Source: Lineus longissimus | Lineage: Eukaryota; Nemertea; Pilidiophora; Heteronemertea; Lineidae | Length of the DNA stretch: 64,000 bases | Assembly (NCBI RefSeq): GCF_910592395.1 | Contig: NC_088311.1 | Coordinates: 10,976,501-11,040,500 of the forward strand | Direction: 5' to 3' | Shown: positions 31,991 through 43,742 of the stretch, piece by piece | Layout of the letters: each line of letters begins with the position of its first letter | Numbering within the stretch: position 1 is the stretch's first letter | Notes under the pieces: model-generated | What the model was told of the DNA's origin: nothing | Seen by the model: only the letters and a program-made list of their open reading frames with translations | The model's database searches: none | Program-made: the position numbers and the translations under genes

Positions 31991-34755
31991 CTATCCTGCG
32001 ACCTCCTCCAAAGACATCATCAGCTCGGGATGATCGGATCCTATTACTATGTCTACAGTCTCTGCACCATCAATTCTCGGGAAGTCAATAGCTGCCAAAT
32101 GAGACCATCTATTTTTATTCATGCCCCAATTCTGAGGACGCACCCCCTCGCATAGGCGATCCAAAATTCTACAGCCCAGTCTTACCCTTAGGTTGCCATT
32201 CAAACTCTCCACCGACAGGGTTACTGTACCACTCTTGACCTTTGTACCAGTCGTCGTCATAGTTGACATGGTGATCGTGTGGTCCTCAATTCTGGAAATC
32301 CCCAGCTCAGACAGGACGGATCGACGAACGTAGGAGGAGTCGGACCCATCATCGAGGAAGGCCTTCAATCTTCTCATCTGACCATCAACATCTGCAACAA
32401 GAACAGGTAAAACTCTTAATGATACTTTATTCAGACGTACCTGACCATTCCCAGCAATTCCAAAACACCCAACAGGCTCAGGTGTGTTCTTCTTGGCAGC
32501 TTCTGTCTTGGTTTCTTTCTTGTGCAGATGTCGATGGTGGGTCCGCTGGCATCCGTCTATCTCGCACTTCCGGGGCTCCTTCGTGCAATTCTTCGCCATG
32601 TGTTTCCCACACAGGCACTTGTAACATAAGGCTTTTCCCTTCGCTATTTTCCATCGCTCTTCGGTGGAGGCTGGCTTCCACAACTGGCTTCTCACCACAT
32701 GATGACTGCCCTTGCATAACGGGCATTCGAACTCTGTTCCCTGGCGCTTGTCATCCTTCTGTTCGGCAGGCTTCGACTGGGAAGTAGTTGTCTTCTTAGA
32801 GTCAGTGGCTGAAACGGCATAAGAATGGCTTTTATTACTCTCAGACTTTCTCTTACTGTGTGGCTGTTCAGCAGTTTTTTCCTTGGTACGAGGAGCACGC
32901 AGCTCGGACATCTCCAACATCAAGCAAACTTGCCGGTTGAACCACTTCGTGAATACAGCCAAACCATCCTGGGCATTTGTACTGCGCTGCTCTGCATACT
33001 TCACTAGGAGAGAGTGTGGAACCTTTTGCTTCACTAAAGTATACAAGACGGTGTTACCAATTAACTCCCGGGCATGGTCAGTGTCATCGAGTTTGGAGAT
33101 TACATCGCACATCTGGTTGGACAATTCTTCTAAGGCTCGCAAGTCACCCTCGGACACCTCCTTCCAAGTTAGCAACCGATCTAAGTATTTCTTTAGTGTA
33201 CGAGTTTCCCCCCCCATAGCGCTGGTCAAGTTTAAAAATAGCCATCTTATATTGTGCTGCCGTATACCCCAGGTTGCTGATTAACCTAAGGGGATGACCC
33301 GACAAGGCATTTTTCAACATTATCATCTTGAATTTTACTGGTACCTGAGATTGTTCAACAAATACCTCGTACTGCGCCCTCCAGTCTTCGAATCGGTCGG
33401 TCTCTGTTGCCATCGAATTTCGGTAGATGAGGTTTTGCCAGACCCTGGAAGAAGCGGTGTATCTCTTTCGTCTCGGCAGGTGTAACTTCTGGAACATCTT
33501 TGGCTGGAGTGGAGGAATGCTGTGGTCTTGGCATCGGTGTAGATTCCTCAATCGACTGCACTAACTCGTCAATCGGGTTCAACTTTGAAGCTGCTAGGAC
33601 ACCAAAGGGCTGCAAAACAGGCTTCTCACCCACCTTCTCATTACTGCTGGATAGGATAGGAAACTTCAAGCTCGCCAGGTCCTGAGCTTGAACCTGCTGG
33701 ATCCAACTATTGTGTGCGGATGCAGACCGTCTCTTCCCAGTCATCTGGTGCTTTTCCCCTGCTGGGCTGAAATCTACAGGAAAAAATTGAGTCGCTCTTT
33801 GCTTTCTAGGCGGTAACGTGAAGACGACAGGCTTGGTAGGCATGGTAGGCTTAGCGATGCCTCCGCCATCCAACTCGGCCAGCAGCTGAGCCTCTAACTT
33901 CGCGCTCTCAGCCTCATCCTCGGCCTTCGCCAAGGCCAACTTCTGTTGAGCTTCCTGGATGCGCAGCTGTTCGACGTACCTCTGCTTCTCTTGTTTGACC
34001 TTCAGCATCGCCAACTCTGCCTTTACTTTCGCCAACTGTGAACGGTTAGACTGCGTTGACTGATGTGACTGGTCACTCTTCGCGTCATCAAAGTCGTCTT
34101 CATCTTCTTCATCTTCAGGAAGATTATCTTCTTCTGGTTTCTGGTGTCTGGTCTCTGGGTCACCCTGAGCAAGCAATGACGGCGTCATTGAAGGAGCCTC
34201 GTCTGCACGCTCTTCAATCTGGTCGATGACCTCATCTTCTAACTGCTCGACGATGCTATTAGCCTGACGGCCCCAGTCTACAAGGCGCTTCATCCGGTCC
34301 ACGCTCGTAGTCAACTGTGTCAGTCTGTCAACTACAGAATAAACATCACGAGAAGATGACTTCAAGCGTTCTACCAATCTCTGCATCTTAGTTCTACTAC
34401 CACGACCTCCTAAAAGCTTTCTCAACTCAGACGACATGTCATTAATTCTGGCACCTAACAACTGCCGCTCATCTTCTAACCAACAAGCAATCGCGTCCGA
34501 GTTCTCAGGGTCCAAAGCAGCAGCAAACTGCCCTCTATTACTGGTTCCAGACGTAGTTGCCGCGGTCATCTTACTACCGGGTTTTGACGTGGTCGAAGGT
34601 TGTGTTTCAAGTACCTCACCTGGACGGAGATCCAATGTTTGTGGCTGCTTCGGTTCCATCTCAGGTTGATCTTCTCGGATATTTTCCCACTCGTAATCTT
34701 GAAGATATGCAGGCTTCTTCTTGATTCGTGTCGACCTCCGAACAGCACCAGACAT
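31991..34755 (-). pseudogene. BEL/Pao gag-protease of element 2, two frameshifts
   Basis: The N-terminal block (34755-33355) has a basic start, an acidic stretch near residue 215 and a long charged helical region (about residues 230-300) likely to form a coiled coil. A small duplication of about four bases near 33390 shifts the frame, and an 8-base homopolymer near 33210-33217 shifts it again. The remainder (33229-31991) carries the gag core, knuckles CPLCKGSHHVV and CYKCLCGKHMAKNC, and a protease with AFLDDGSDSSYV. Domain order is normal for BEL/Pao. Confidence 0.9.
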
Positions 34756-34839
34756 CGCTTATACCAACTGCAAATTCACAATGTACACCAAATATACGTG
34801 GATGCACACTATATACGAACTCCACTGCTAATACTATGC

Positions 34840-36291
34840 AGTTTTACACACGATTGCGGTGTCTCTTCTCCGGCATCTACAACAGGCTATCCTCCGTCTC
34901 GTGTTCGATTGCAGACCTCGGTCTTCCAGCCCGGAACGTCAGTAGAAGGGCGTAGTAGATTATATATATATATCAAATTATCTTCCCGCCAAGGGGAATA
35001 TATCAATACAAGTTTTTTCCGCTAAGGGATATATACTAAAATGCTTCTCACAACTCAAAACGTGCTACAACATAAACAGTCTGTAACATTGACTCAGGCT
35101 GACTGAAGCAACCTGACCGCTAGCTAGGACTATATAAATGACTTCGACTCAACCGGTTCTGCCCAGATGGCAACAGACTAGTCCTAACCAGCCGGCAGGT
35201 CGTAACAATAAACTAGCCAGTAAATTAAGAATACTATACCGCCACGGGTATTCTATAAACGGGGAGGGACGTCAACAGCAAGGCCTCGTCCTTCTCGATC
35301 TCTGCAGGGCGGATTCGTCCAAATCGTCAACACGGCTTCTGGCGTAAGCGGAGAGACAGTGATGGAATCACACCCACTGGCTTCTAACTATATAACTATC
35401 AAACAGTCACCTGAATTCAACATACACAGATTAAAACGTGGGTTAACACAACATCTTTTTAGTCCCAAAATACAACTGGGTTTTTATATAATGGTTTTCC
35501 AAAAAAATCCGTTCGCACGGACTATAATTATTAAAGTCTATATAACAGGTTCGAGTATGTCCAATAACACCAATGGACTAAAATACTAAACGATAACGAT
35601 TCATTCTAACCGAGAATCAACAACATTACAGCCCATTCATCGAAAATAGGCCTAAAAGAGTGGAGTGGAAAGTTGCTCAGGTCGACCTGATCTACGCGAG
35701 CCTATTCGAAGCACCTGGTCCGCAAAGACCAGAATGCACCTTCAAACATTAATACACCCCCTTTTAGACCCCTTCTCAAACTATAGAAAACCATGTCAAT
35801 TAAATGCACAGATAGCTATACATTAGCGAGAGGAAGACACAAAATGGTGATACGTAACAAACACAGCACGATACACACGGTCAGTGCATCGGCCGTATAC
35901 AAATGTACGTAAAGCGTGAAAGGCTTCACACCGGTAAAATTATGGCAATTTCCATTCTATCGGTAAAGTACGGCGTGAATCAATCATAAAAACGTTACCA
36001 CCATTTCAACGCTGCTTCAAACCATTTCAACCATCTCGCTACGAACTTCTGGGCGTTGTCATCTATAGAATAGTACAGAACCGGCGGCGATCCTCACGCA
36101 ATCGCGGACGGAGTCGAAGTGCTGTCTTGAACACACATGCCCATGGGTGTTACCTAAGTCTCGCCAACATCTCGCAAAATCTCGGTAAACAATTTTTTGG
36201 CGCGGAAATAATAATACAATAACGGGGTCAAACCGGGTCAAGGGAGAAGTCAGCTGACCGCAATAACAAACGATCACTGATCGTCACAACA
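34840..36291 (-). repeat. 5' LTR of BEL element 2
   Basis: Near-identical partner of 26834-28285. It lies about 85 bp from the gag start. The plus-strand 76-codon open frame shared by both LTRs shows no family motif. Confidence 0.95.
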
Positions 36292-37296
36292 TTATGCCTT
36301 TGGTTTCTACAATTGAAATACCGAATTAGATATATACTCTGTTTGAAGATGATCATGCCTTAGTTCCAATCTATAATTATAAAGATTATTTTGTCTGTAC
36401 TCCACTGTAACACAGTTGGCTAGCTAGGAACGGAAAATATTTTGTGTCTGTATCACGGCCTTATTGTGAAATATTGGACCCTGTCTTGGAAGATGGTCAA
36501 CTAGACATTGCGCGTTTTAGTGGTGTTTGCTCGTTGACGATAGGTGTGAAGGTTTTCCTGGGCCAAGCCTTGCAATGCCAGACTTGGTGGGTTAAAATGG
36601 GGTTGGTCGGGCCTGAGTCAGCTGCAATTGTCGCTTTGTCTCTCATCGATTGCTGGCCTATCCCATCCCGAGAGTGAAATGCTTTTATAAACATAGCCAG
36701 ACGGTCCACATCAAATCAATAATCATCAATAATTCCTCGCGCGCGTATCATTGAAGGCCTATATGGGAATATGTGGCCAGTTCATTTAAAGGCTGTTCAT
36801 AAACATAGCCCCGTTTTACTCAGATTGGTTTAAGGAATTGACACCACACTGGTGGGTCTCTGTTCTAAAGCCAGTAGGAGACCTAGGCCCAAACCGTAGG
36901 CGCTTTGGCTGAAGGTTTGCTGCAGAATTTATGCTCCACCCGGCGGTCTCAATTTGACTAAGAGATACAACAGTGCGGTGTTCAATTCTATCACACCTAT
37001 ATGTTAATGAGTTGTCCGCCTAAAACATGCTGAAAACTCTTTGGCCATGGACTTCGCTACGCCGAATCCAATACAGCTATAAAGTGTCATTCCATCTCGA
37101 AAAATTGAGACCGCTGCACTAAACAAAAATACACACAAAGAACGGTACGTCGCAATCGAGGTGTGTTCGAAACTATTGTACTGTGACGTACGATTAAGTT
37201 TCTCATTTTAGTATAAAGTGTGTAAAAAATAGATTTGTCTGGCAATCTAATCTGTTCTTGCTTAAGACTCTATCAAGCCAGCAGATTCGGCTGATC
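36292..37296. other. Unassigned intergenic sequence
   Basis: No supported gene. Short open frames near 36444-36709 overlap on opposite strands and show no motif. Confidence 0.35.
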
Positions 37297-37304
37297 TGGC
37301 GGAG

Positions 37305-38169
37305 GGGTATTAATAAACAGAGAAACAGAGAAACGAAGAAATCGAGAACTTCCCATATCGAGTAGTTAGGCCTTAAAACCTATATCTATAATGTACGGCG
37401 TGAAAATAGACTAATATGCTAGCACAGAAGGCCCTTCTAGTATGCTAATTCCACATTGCAGACAGAGTGATTGTGCATTTCTGGAGGTGTATAATATGTC
37501 CAGTGGAGAAGTTAAGACCGTTTATTTACTGGTTGGATAGGAGAATGAAACCATTCAGTTATTAAGAAAAGTGTCAGTAAAATGGTTCCCATCTGCGTCC
37601 CTTCTCAAAGACCGATGTACACCTGGCACGGCGAAGTTGCACCCCCACTTCATATCTCATTTTAGCCTTGTTGAGAATTCAGCATAGTCGAGTCTTAATT
37701 TGCAAAGTCTGTATTTTAGATCTACCCGGTGTAACAGTAGATCGTAGTCCGACGTGAGAAATAAAGCATTTCATCTCCGATATTCTCGACTCTGTTGCCC
37801 TGCCAGACGCTACCCGCCTTACGAAACAAGCCTCGTCCCCAGGACCAAACAAGCAGGAGGGACGAGGTTACCAGGTCTAAAATTGACCAACTAAAGTCTT
37901 GGTTGATTGGTTTTTAGTGGTTGTTTTCTTGGTTTTAATAACCTAATACACAGTCAAAACTGTCCAAGCTAGGTCAGGATTTTGCTACATGGCTATACGC
38001 CCCTTAATTGTTTTGAATTGATGCTACTTCATTTTGAACAAAACAAAATGGCTGTTGGCACACAAGTACTGATTTTGTGTAGCAATGCATTGGGAGACGA
38101 GGCCTAACTAGTCGATCGGAGAAGTTCTCGATTTCCTCGTTTCTCTGTTTCTCTGTTTATTAATACCCC
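37305..38169. mobile_element. Nonautonomous TIR element, ~70-bp TIRs, 7-8-bp target duplication
   Basis: Ends are GGGTATTAATAAACAGAG on the left and its near-perfect reverse complement on the right, extending about 70 bp with a few mismatches to the TAGTTAGGCCT block. TGGCGGAG flanks it at 37297-37304 and 38170-38177. The duplication length fits hAT-like elements. No transposase frame. Confidence 0.9.
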
Positions 38170-38177
38170 TGGCGGAG

Positions 38178-39340
38178 GCATTATTAATGAAATGAAGATA
38201 CATGTAAATAAATTGTAGCTAGTTCAAGACTCACGGCGTGGTTCCCAAACTTTCTGCACCATGGATACAACGCGCAATTAGCATTGCTGCGTTGAAGAGA
38301 ATCGCCTTGGTCAAGAATGGTAATAACTCAAAGGAGTTCTATATACAGGCAGGAGCCTGGTATGTCAATTAGGTTACACATCGCCAATAGGGGTCTGTCA
38401 AATGTGACAAAATAACGTTTACACGCTAATGCGAGGAAAATGTTTAATTATTAATCAAACACGACCCAAGGTCACCCAACTGTGCTATTAGTCACTCACC
38501 TCGCTGATCGAAGATGACCAATTTGACCCCCTAACTCCTGCCATAAATATTTTGTACTGTAACATAGGACAGACCACTTTGATATCGTGAAAACATCACT
38601 AGTCCGCTGGATATTGTGTACTTCAGGTGCTACCATTCTTGCAACAGCTCTACGAATATCCTATAATCTTATCGATTATTTCATGTTTATAGAAGGAAAA
38701 AACAGATATAAGAACTGTTGACGGTTATGCTGATGGTATTGAGTCGGGCTTGTGGTTGCGTTGTGTTATTCTATTAAAGTACTCAATGCGAGCCAAACTA
38801 TACATCGTAACTGACCACCATTAAGTCTTTCTCGGATACAATGAACGTTGGAACACAAGGATCCAGAAATACAGACATATAGTTGCAGAGAGACTTGGTT
38901 AAAACGGAATTTCTATCGAGATAGAGGCACAGTAGGTATTTATTGTTATTTTTAAGTCAACAGGGACTTGGGACTCTAATTTGGAGGTTACTTTTAAAAG
39001 GACAACTTGGGCGTAGGATTTGTGACCAGGAGGATATTGCGCCTTCTTGCCAGTGTAATTAACCAAATGTCGTGACACTAATTCTAAGATCTCCAATAAA
39101 GTTTTTTTTGCTAGTGTCGCAAGGTTTTGGACATTGCTTGCAACATTCAGGTTGGCGTTGGGTTACGACATGTTCTAGTGAAGTGTTATTGCAAATTAAT
39201 GCATGATAGACCTTTCAATGATTCTGTTTGAAGGAGAATCGATTCTGCAGAAAGCCATTTTTAAGGAAAACCAGTATATCTAATGCCCAAGTTGTCCCAT
39301 TAAGGCACCGTTCATTCAGCATTCATAGGATTCTGCTTTC
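38178..39340. other. Intergenic sequence with a diverged TTAA-type MITE
   Basis: Around 38345-38575 the block GGTTACACATCGCCAATAGG and later GATGACCAATTTGACCCC resemble the 10368 MITE. No gene supported. Confidence 0.5.
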
Positions 39341-40001
39341 TACGAAAGCCAAGAAGGCTCACCTGAAATCCGAAATCCGAAATCCGAAATTTGAAATCCA
39401 ATATTAACCAATCAGAGGAGAGCTTACAAAATATCAAAACCAATTAGATGCCGTGTAACATGCATTTCATTTTAGTTTAGCCGAATGCAAATGCCGCAAT
39501 ATGCATCAAATCATCGTTAGAAGCACGATAAGATCGACTCGGCGCGATGATGAACAGAAAATAGGTCATATATAATAGCAACCCCCCCCCCCCCAATTAA
39601 CCGGCTAGTCTGACTAGCTCAGAGGAAGCGTGCGCTGCCCAGTGTGTTCGAATCCCGAATTGGACGAATCATTTAAATTTAAATTTTGCCGCTCAAAATA
39701 AGGTGTCGATAGTATACATTTTTTTAACCATTTTTGAATATACCGAGCTACCAATTGCATACAATACGAGCAGTATTGTGGAGACATGGTAGAACCGCCA
39801 GCGCTAAGATACAGCCCTTCACCGGTCTACATGTACGCTGGGCTTTGTCCGCTATACCGGTATGAAATGAACACTTACCCTTTTTTGTAAGTTTTCCTCT
39901 GATCGGTTAACATTGGATTCAAAATTTCGGATTTCAAAGTTCGAATTTCGGCTTTCGGCTTGGGGCTTTCGAATTTTAGATGAGCCTTCTGGGCTTTCGT
40001 A
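39341..40001. mobile_element. TIR element with CGAAAT-rich subterminal arrays, copy 2
   Basis: Ends are TACGAAAGCCAAGAAGGCTC and GAGCCTTCTGGGCTTTCGTA. CGAAATC-type units lie just inside, and TTAACCAATCAGAGG / CCTCTGATCGGTTAAC marks the inner TIR border. Same family as 23298-24558. A poly-C run is at about 39582. Confidence 0.85.
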
Positions 40002-40440
40002 GCTTCCCTTCGTGCCATATTTGTCTATTAAATTGAAGTCGACTCATATTTATGCGTTAACGAAGATCATTTGAATGTGGGATATATATGAGGCGTGTAT
40101 TACGAAACAGACTAACGACAACTTGCAATCCGGTTTGTTAAATACAATAATGAAAGTCAGAACAACACAAAGTTTAAAAGCGTCTAAATTAAGCTCATTA
40201 CTAATACACGGGCATTATTCTAGAACCATCACTTTTTTGCTAATTTTTTAAAATCTCGGATTTGGATTTATGAAACTTAATAAAGCGTGTATTAACATTC
40301 AAGTCGAGTACCCTATGGTTTTCATATAACAGAGAGTCCTTTCGTAAATTTTTTCAGATGGAAACTTTCAATTTCGAAATTAAGTCATATTAGATCGCCA
40401 ATTATATGTTGTCAGTTCATTTATGAACCGTACATGTACA

Positions 40441-40658
40441 CTCTTAGAAATAAAGGTTTTGAGCTCCTGAAAAACCATTTCAAGTTTTTCGGCAAACACT
40501 AATATGCCGCCAACAGAGGTTTTTCGGTAACATAAAAACCAAAAATTAAAAAAGAGTCGTTTTTGAGATTTTGATTCACTTTGTCGAAAAACCTCTACGA
40601 GGTGCGTATTTGTGTTGGCCGAGAAACTATGAGCTAAAAAACCTTTGTTTCTAAGAAT
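40441..40658. mobile_element. MITE with CTCTTAGAAATAAAGG-type TIRs
   Basis: Left end CTCTTAGAAATAAAGGTTTT and right end AAAACCTTTGTTTCTAAGAA are inverted. The interior has further AGGTTTTTCGG/CGAAAAACCT complementarity. Noncoding. Confidence 0.75.
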
Positions 40659-41102
40659 CTTGCCGATATCGCGAAAGACTCTCGAAGAGAGATTCTCCGC
40701 TGATTGCGACTGATCTTCGGAGAATCGGACAGCGGGCCCCCGTGATCGGGGCCAGGAGATCTTAGCCTATCTAATGTTGACAATTAAATTGATGTAATTG
40801 AATTTGCGATTTAACACGATTAAAAGGCAGATTTTTAGGAGATAGTAGCCTATACAATGTTGAATGGAACAAGCTGTTGGTTCATAACATATCAATTCTA
40901 ACACTGTGGGGAGTACAGTATTGATGCGCTTAGTTATGCTCATCCTCATTTGATAATACACTTTAACGACGTGAAGACAGGTGCCATTCCTGTTTGAGAC
41001 CTATTATAATGTAGGTACTTTTCAGTTTATTCGAATAAGTTAGTTTACGAACGCCATATCATACATGTCAGGCATTGTTGCTTTAATTTTTCAGCACTTA
41101 AA

Positions 41103-41456
41103 ATGCAGGGTGAACCGCAATATGGACAACCCGGCCAACCGTCTTATCAAGGGCAACCGGCGAATTACGGCCAACCTGCGCCAACGAAGTCACTGGATTA
41201 CTCAGCACCACGGGCCATGGCTCCTGGTGTCCTGATGATCGTAGCCTCTGCCTTGAACCTCGGTTTCCTCATCTATCTTTTGTCTATCCCTCATTATAAC
41301 TCGGTTCTACTTTGGGCTGACATGATCGGAGCCATCGTATTCTACTTCATCGTAGGCACCCTGGGTATTATCAGTGCGCAGACACATAGATCCAAGGGAC
41401 CCGCCATTGCCCTCATCGTGCTGGCGACGCTGACATTATTCACCTGCCTCAACCAG
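41103..41456 (+). CDS. Tetraspan gene exon 1
   Basis: Starts MQGEPQYGQPGQPSY. Contains TM1, TM2 and most of TM3. The donor GTATAA follows CAACCAG. Confidence 0.68.
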
Positions 41457-42985
41457 GTATAAAGAATCTCTTACCACATTTTTTTTCTAGAGAAAATAGT
41501 GTAAAAAATCTACCATACCCACTGTTGACAAGCGTATACAGACATGAATAATTAGTCCAACGGCCATACAGTCTAACGGCTGACATCCAAGTCAAGACTG
41601 ATCTTTATTGATACACTGGCGCTAAGAAACACTGTGGTGTCGAGTGTCTCTCGCTTAACGACTCGGAGGTGAAACAGTGGTAATGATTCCCATGGTAGAA
41701 CTTAAGTCCCCTGATTGTGACCCGGCACTCTGCCAACTGGTCTCCTAAAAGCACCAGAGGCCCTTTGAAGATGAACACACAACAGTCATGCACTGTTAAA
41801 AGTGATTATACCTTTATTCCATCTCTTCGTGCTTTGCAGATGGGGTACAACATGTCTCGGATTATCATACTTCATCCAATGGTAAGGTTATTATCATTCT
41901 TATTTGTTCGCTTTGTCCTGGTCAAATACACAGCGACTGGATTGTTTTTAAAGAATTCGACGGCTTGATCATATATTGATTCCTTTTGTGAAAAGCCGAA
42001 TAAATGCAGAGTCCTTTCTGCGTTTTAGTATAATTATACAATACATTATCCTTCAAGCAGGTCGAATGATAGATAGATCTTCTCGATTCAACACGGATTT
42101 CCATTAGCAAAAGGGCTATGATGTGTCGTCGGCGCGTCTCGATATCCAACTGAACAGATCGATAGATAGTGATCAGTCAGTCACCAGAAAACCTGCAGAA
42201 AAAAATAAAAATAGCACTAAGTATATAAAATAGTACAGTTCTTTTAGGTATATTTAGCGCATTAATCATTTTCCTGGACTGATCAATCAAAACGATACTG
42301 GAATCCTCACACACCTGTAATCTAAGTGGATTTGCGGATCCAAAATGGCGACCCGTGTTGACAGGCACGTAACGAGGTGTATTTACTTATATTCGCCGGA
42401 GTCTATTAAATCATAGGTAGCCTAATACCACGGATGTGTGCTTTCCATCCGTGCTAATACCGGTGGCGCGTGTATGGCTGGCGCGAGTGGACAAAATTCA
42501 GAATTATGCCACGGCATAAATAGGAATTGTGGTGCACCATAAATCAACCAATCAAAACATCGGATCGCGTTTCTTCAGAATTTAGAAAAGAAAATTATGT
42601 TTTCGTACACATGCGGTACATTTACAATAAGAACAATGAATTTGGAAAATGTGCAAGGTATGCTAACTGACCATAGCGGGCATCCGCGACTGCTAGGAGA
42701 GCTTCCTGTACATTTGTATGTTGAGCCACTAAGATGAATTTGTTCTCGATTATCCTTTCATTTCAGTACGAGGAACCATACACTGCAGAAAATTGGATTG
42801 CATACTCACAGATCATTCTGGTTCTTGTGGCCTTCATTAGCTTCTGTGTATGCATCGCTCTGATAGCCATCGCCAGCAAAGCCGTGTGCACATGCTGCGG
42901 CGCTCCCCCAGCGCAGCAAAGTGGCGTGGTCTACTACCAAACCGCAACAGCACCGACGTACCAAACAACGGCACAGACGAAATAA
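41103..42985 (+). CDS. Small four-pass membrane protein, family unresolved (three exons)
   Basis: Exons 41103-41456, 41840-41881 and 42767-42985, all phase 0 with GT-AG borders, give 204 residues. Residues 1-35 are rich in Gln, Pro, Gly and Tyr with repeated QPxYGQP-like words. Four hydrophobic segments follow: MAPGVLMIVASALNLGFLI, MIGAIVFYFIVGTLGII, AIALIVLATLTLFTCL and IILVLVAFISFCVCIALIAI. A juxtamembrane Cys cluster (VCTCCG) could be acylated, and the tail is Gln/Thr/Tyr-rich. Both ends would face the cytosol. The layout resembles MS4A/CD20-like or other small tetraspan proteins, but no diagnostic motif was recognised. The 14-codon middle exon rests only on splice signals and phase. Confidence 0.65.
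41840..41881 (+). CDS. Tetraspan gene exon 2 (42 nt)
   Basis: Pyrimidine-rich acceptor CGTGCTTTGCAG and donor GTAAGG. Encodes MGYNMSRIIILHPM, extending TM3 in phase 0. Confidence 0.5.
42767..42985 (+). CDS. Tetraspan gene exon 3
   Basis: The acceptor is CATTTCAG. Encodes TM4, the KAVCTCCGAPP cluster and a tail ending TTAQTK, then TAA. Confidence 0.65.
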   Translation, partial: YEEPYTAENWIAYSQIILVLVAFISFCVCIALIAIASKAVCTCCGAPPAQQSGVVYYQTATAPTYQTTAQTK

Positions 42986-43204
42986 ACCGTACTACAATTG
43001 TAGCTGCATGGGGGAGGGGAGCTTCTAAATTATCAGACTTGTAACGAAAATGTATGGACTGTTGCTAGTACACTCTGCTTCTACTGAAATGGAAAATGAG
43101 ATATGCAGTTGTTCGAGATCTAGCTTTCTGTCATGACTTCCATGGATGTTGTTCTGTCCAATTAAATATAGCAATTAGATGTAAATGTACTGGGCCGTTT
43201 GGAT

Positions 43205-43742
43205 TTACATGTACAGTCCTACCAGAAAGTAAATGTCCACAGGTATTTTTTAATATCACAGAGATAGAATGAGATAATTGAATGCGGTTTTCAGCAGAGA
43301 ATGGTATATCTAGTTGGTCATGTATCTGTGGTATTTAGACTCAGCTAATCCTGTCTCTTCATTATGTAACAGGCAATTTAAAAACTGTCCAAAGAGTTAC
43401 TTTTTTATTTTATTTCATTTTCGTTCTTTTTCACAATGTATGTGTGAAAATATGATGCAACAAAGGTTTTTTTTCGCTTTCATTACTAGAAAATTCCTGC
43501 TAAATTCTTTCATTTTGAAGATTAGTTTTAGCTCGCTACAGGTGATTGTTTTTTTTCAGACAGCTGGTGACCTTTGAAAAGACCCCTCATAGTCAGCAAT
43601 GCAGTCAGTCAGGGTCTTTATGACCAACTCATCTCATACATGAAGGATAGGGGGTCTTTATCAAAGGTTATGGACGAGATAAAAAAAATAACATAAAAAT
43701 CCTTAGCAAAAATGTGTATTTGTCATGACCATTGAACACACT
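43205..43742 (+). repeat. ~550-bp dispersed repeat, copy 2 (interrupted)
   Basis: Inverted relative of 23835-24390. It is broken at 43742 by a TIR transposon and resumes at 45068 for about 30 bp (CTCTATGGAATTGCAAGTGC). Confidence 0.88.

Larger units (their letters stand above)
26834..36291 (-). mobile_element. BEL/Pao LTR retrotransposon (element 2), full length with paired LTRs
   Basis: Two 1452-bp direct repeats (26834-28285 and 34840-36291) bracket a minus-strand gag-pol region of about 6.4 kb. On the coding strand the LTR begins TGTTGTGACG. A purine-rich tract abuts the pol-side LTR. I count about nine differences between the LTRs (over 99% identity), so insertion was recent. The two flanking 5-mers do not match, so no target duplication is recognised. 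The gag-pol frame has three nonsense codons and two frameshifts. Confidence 0.95.
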
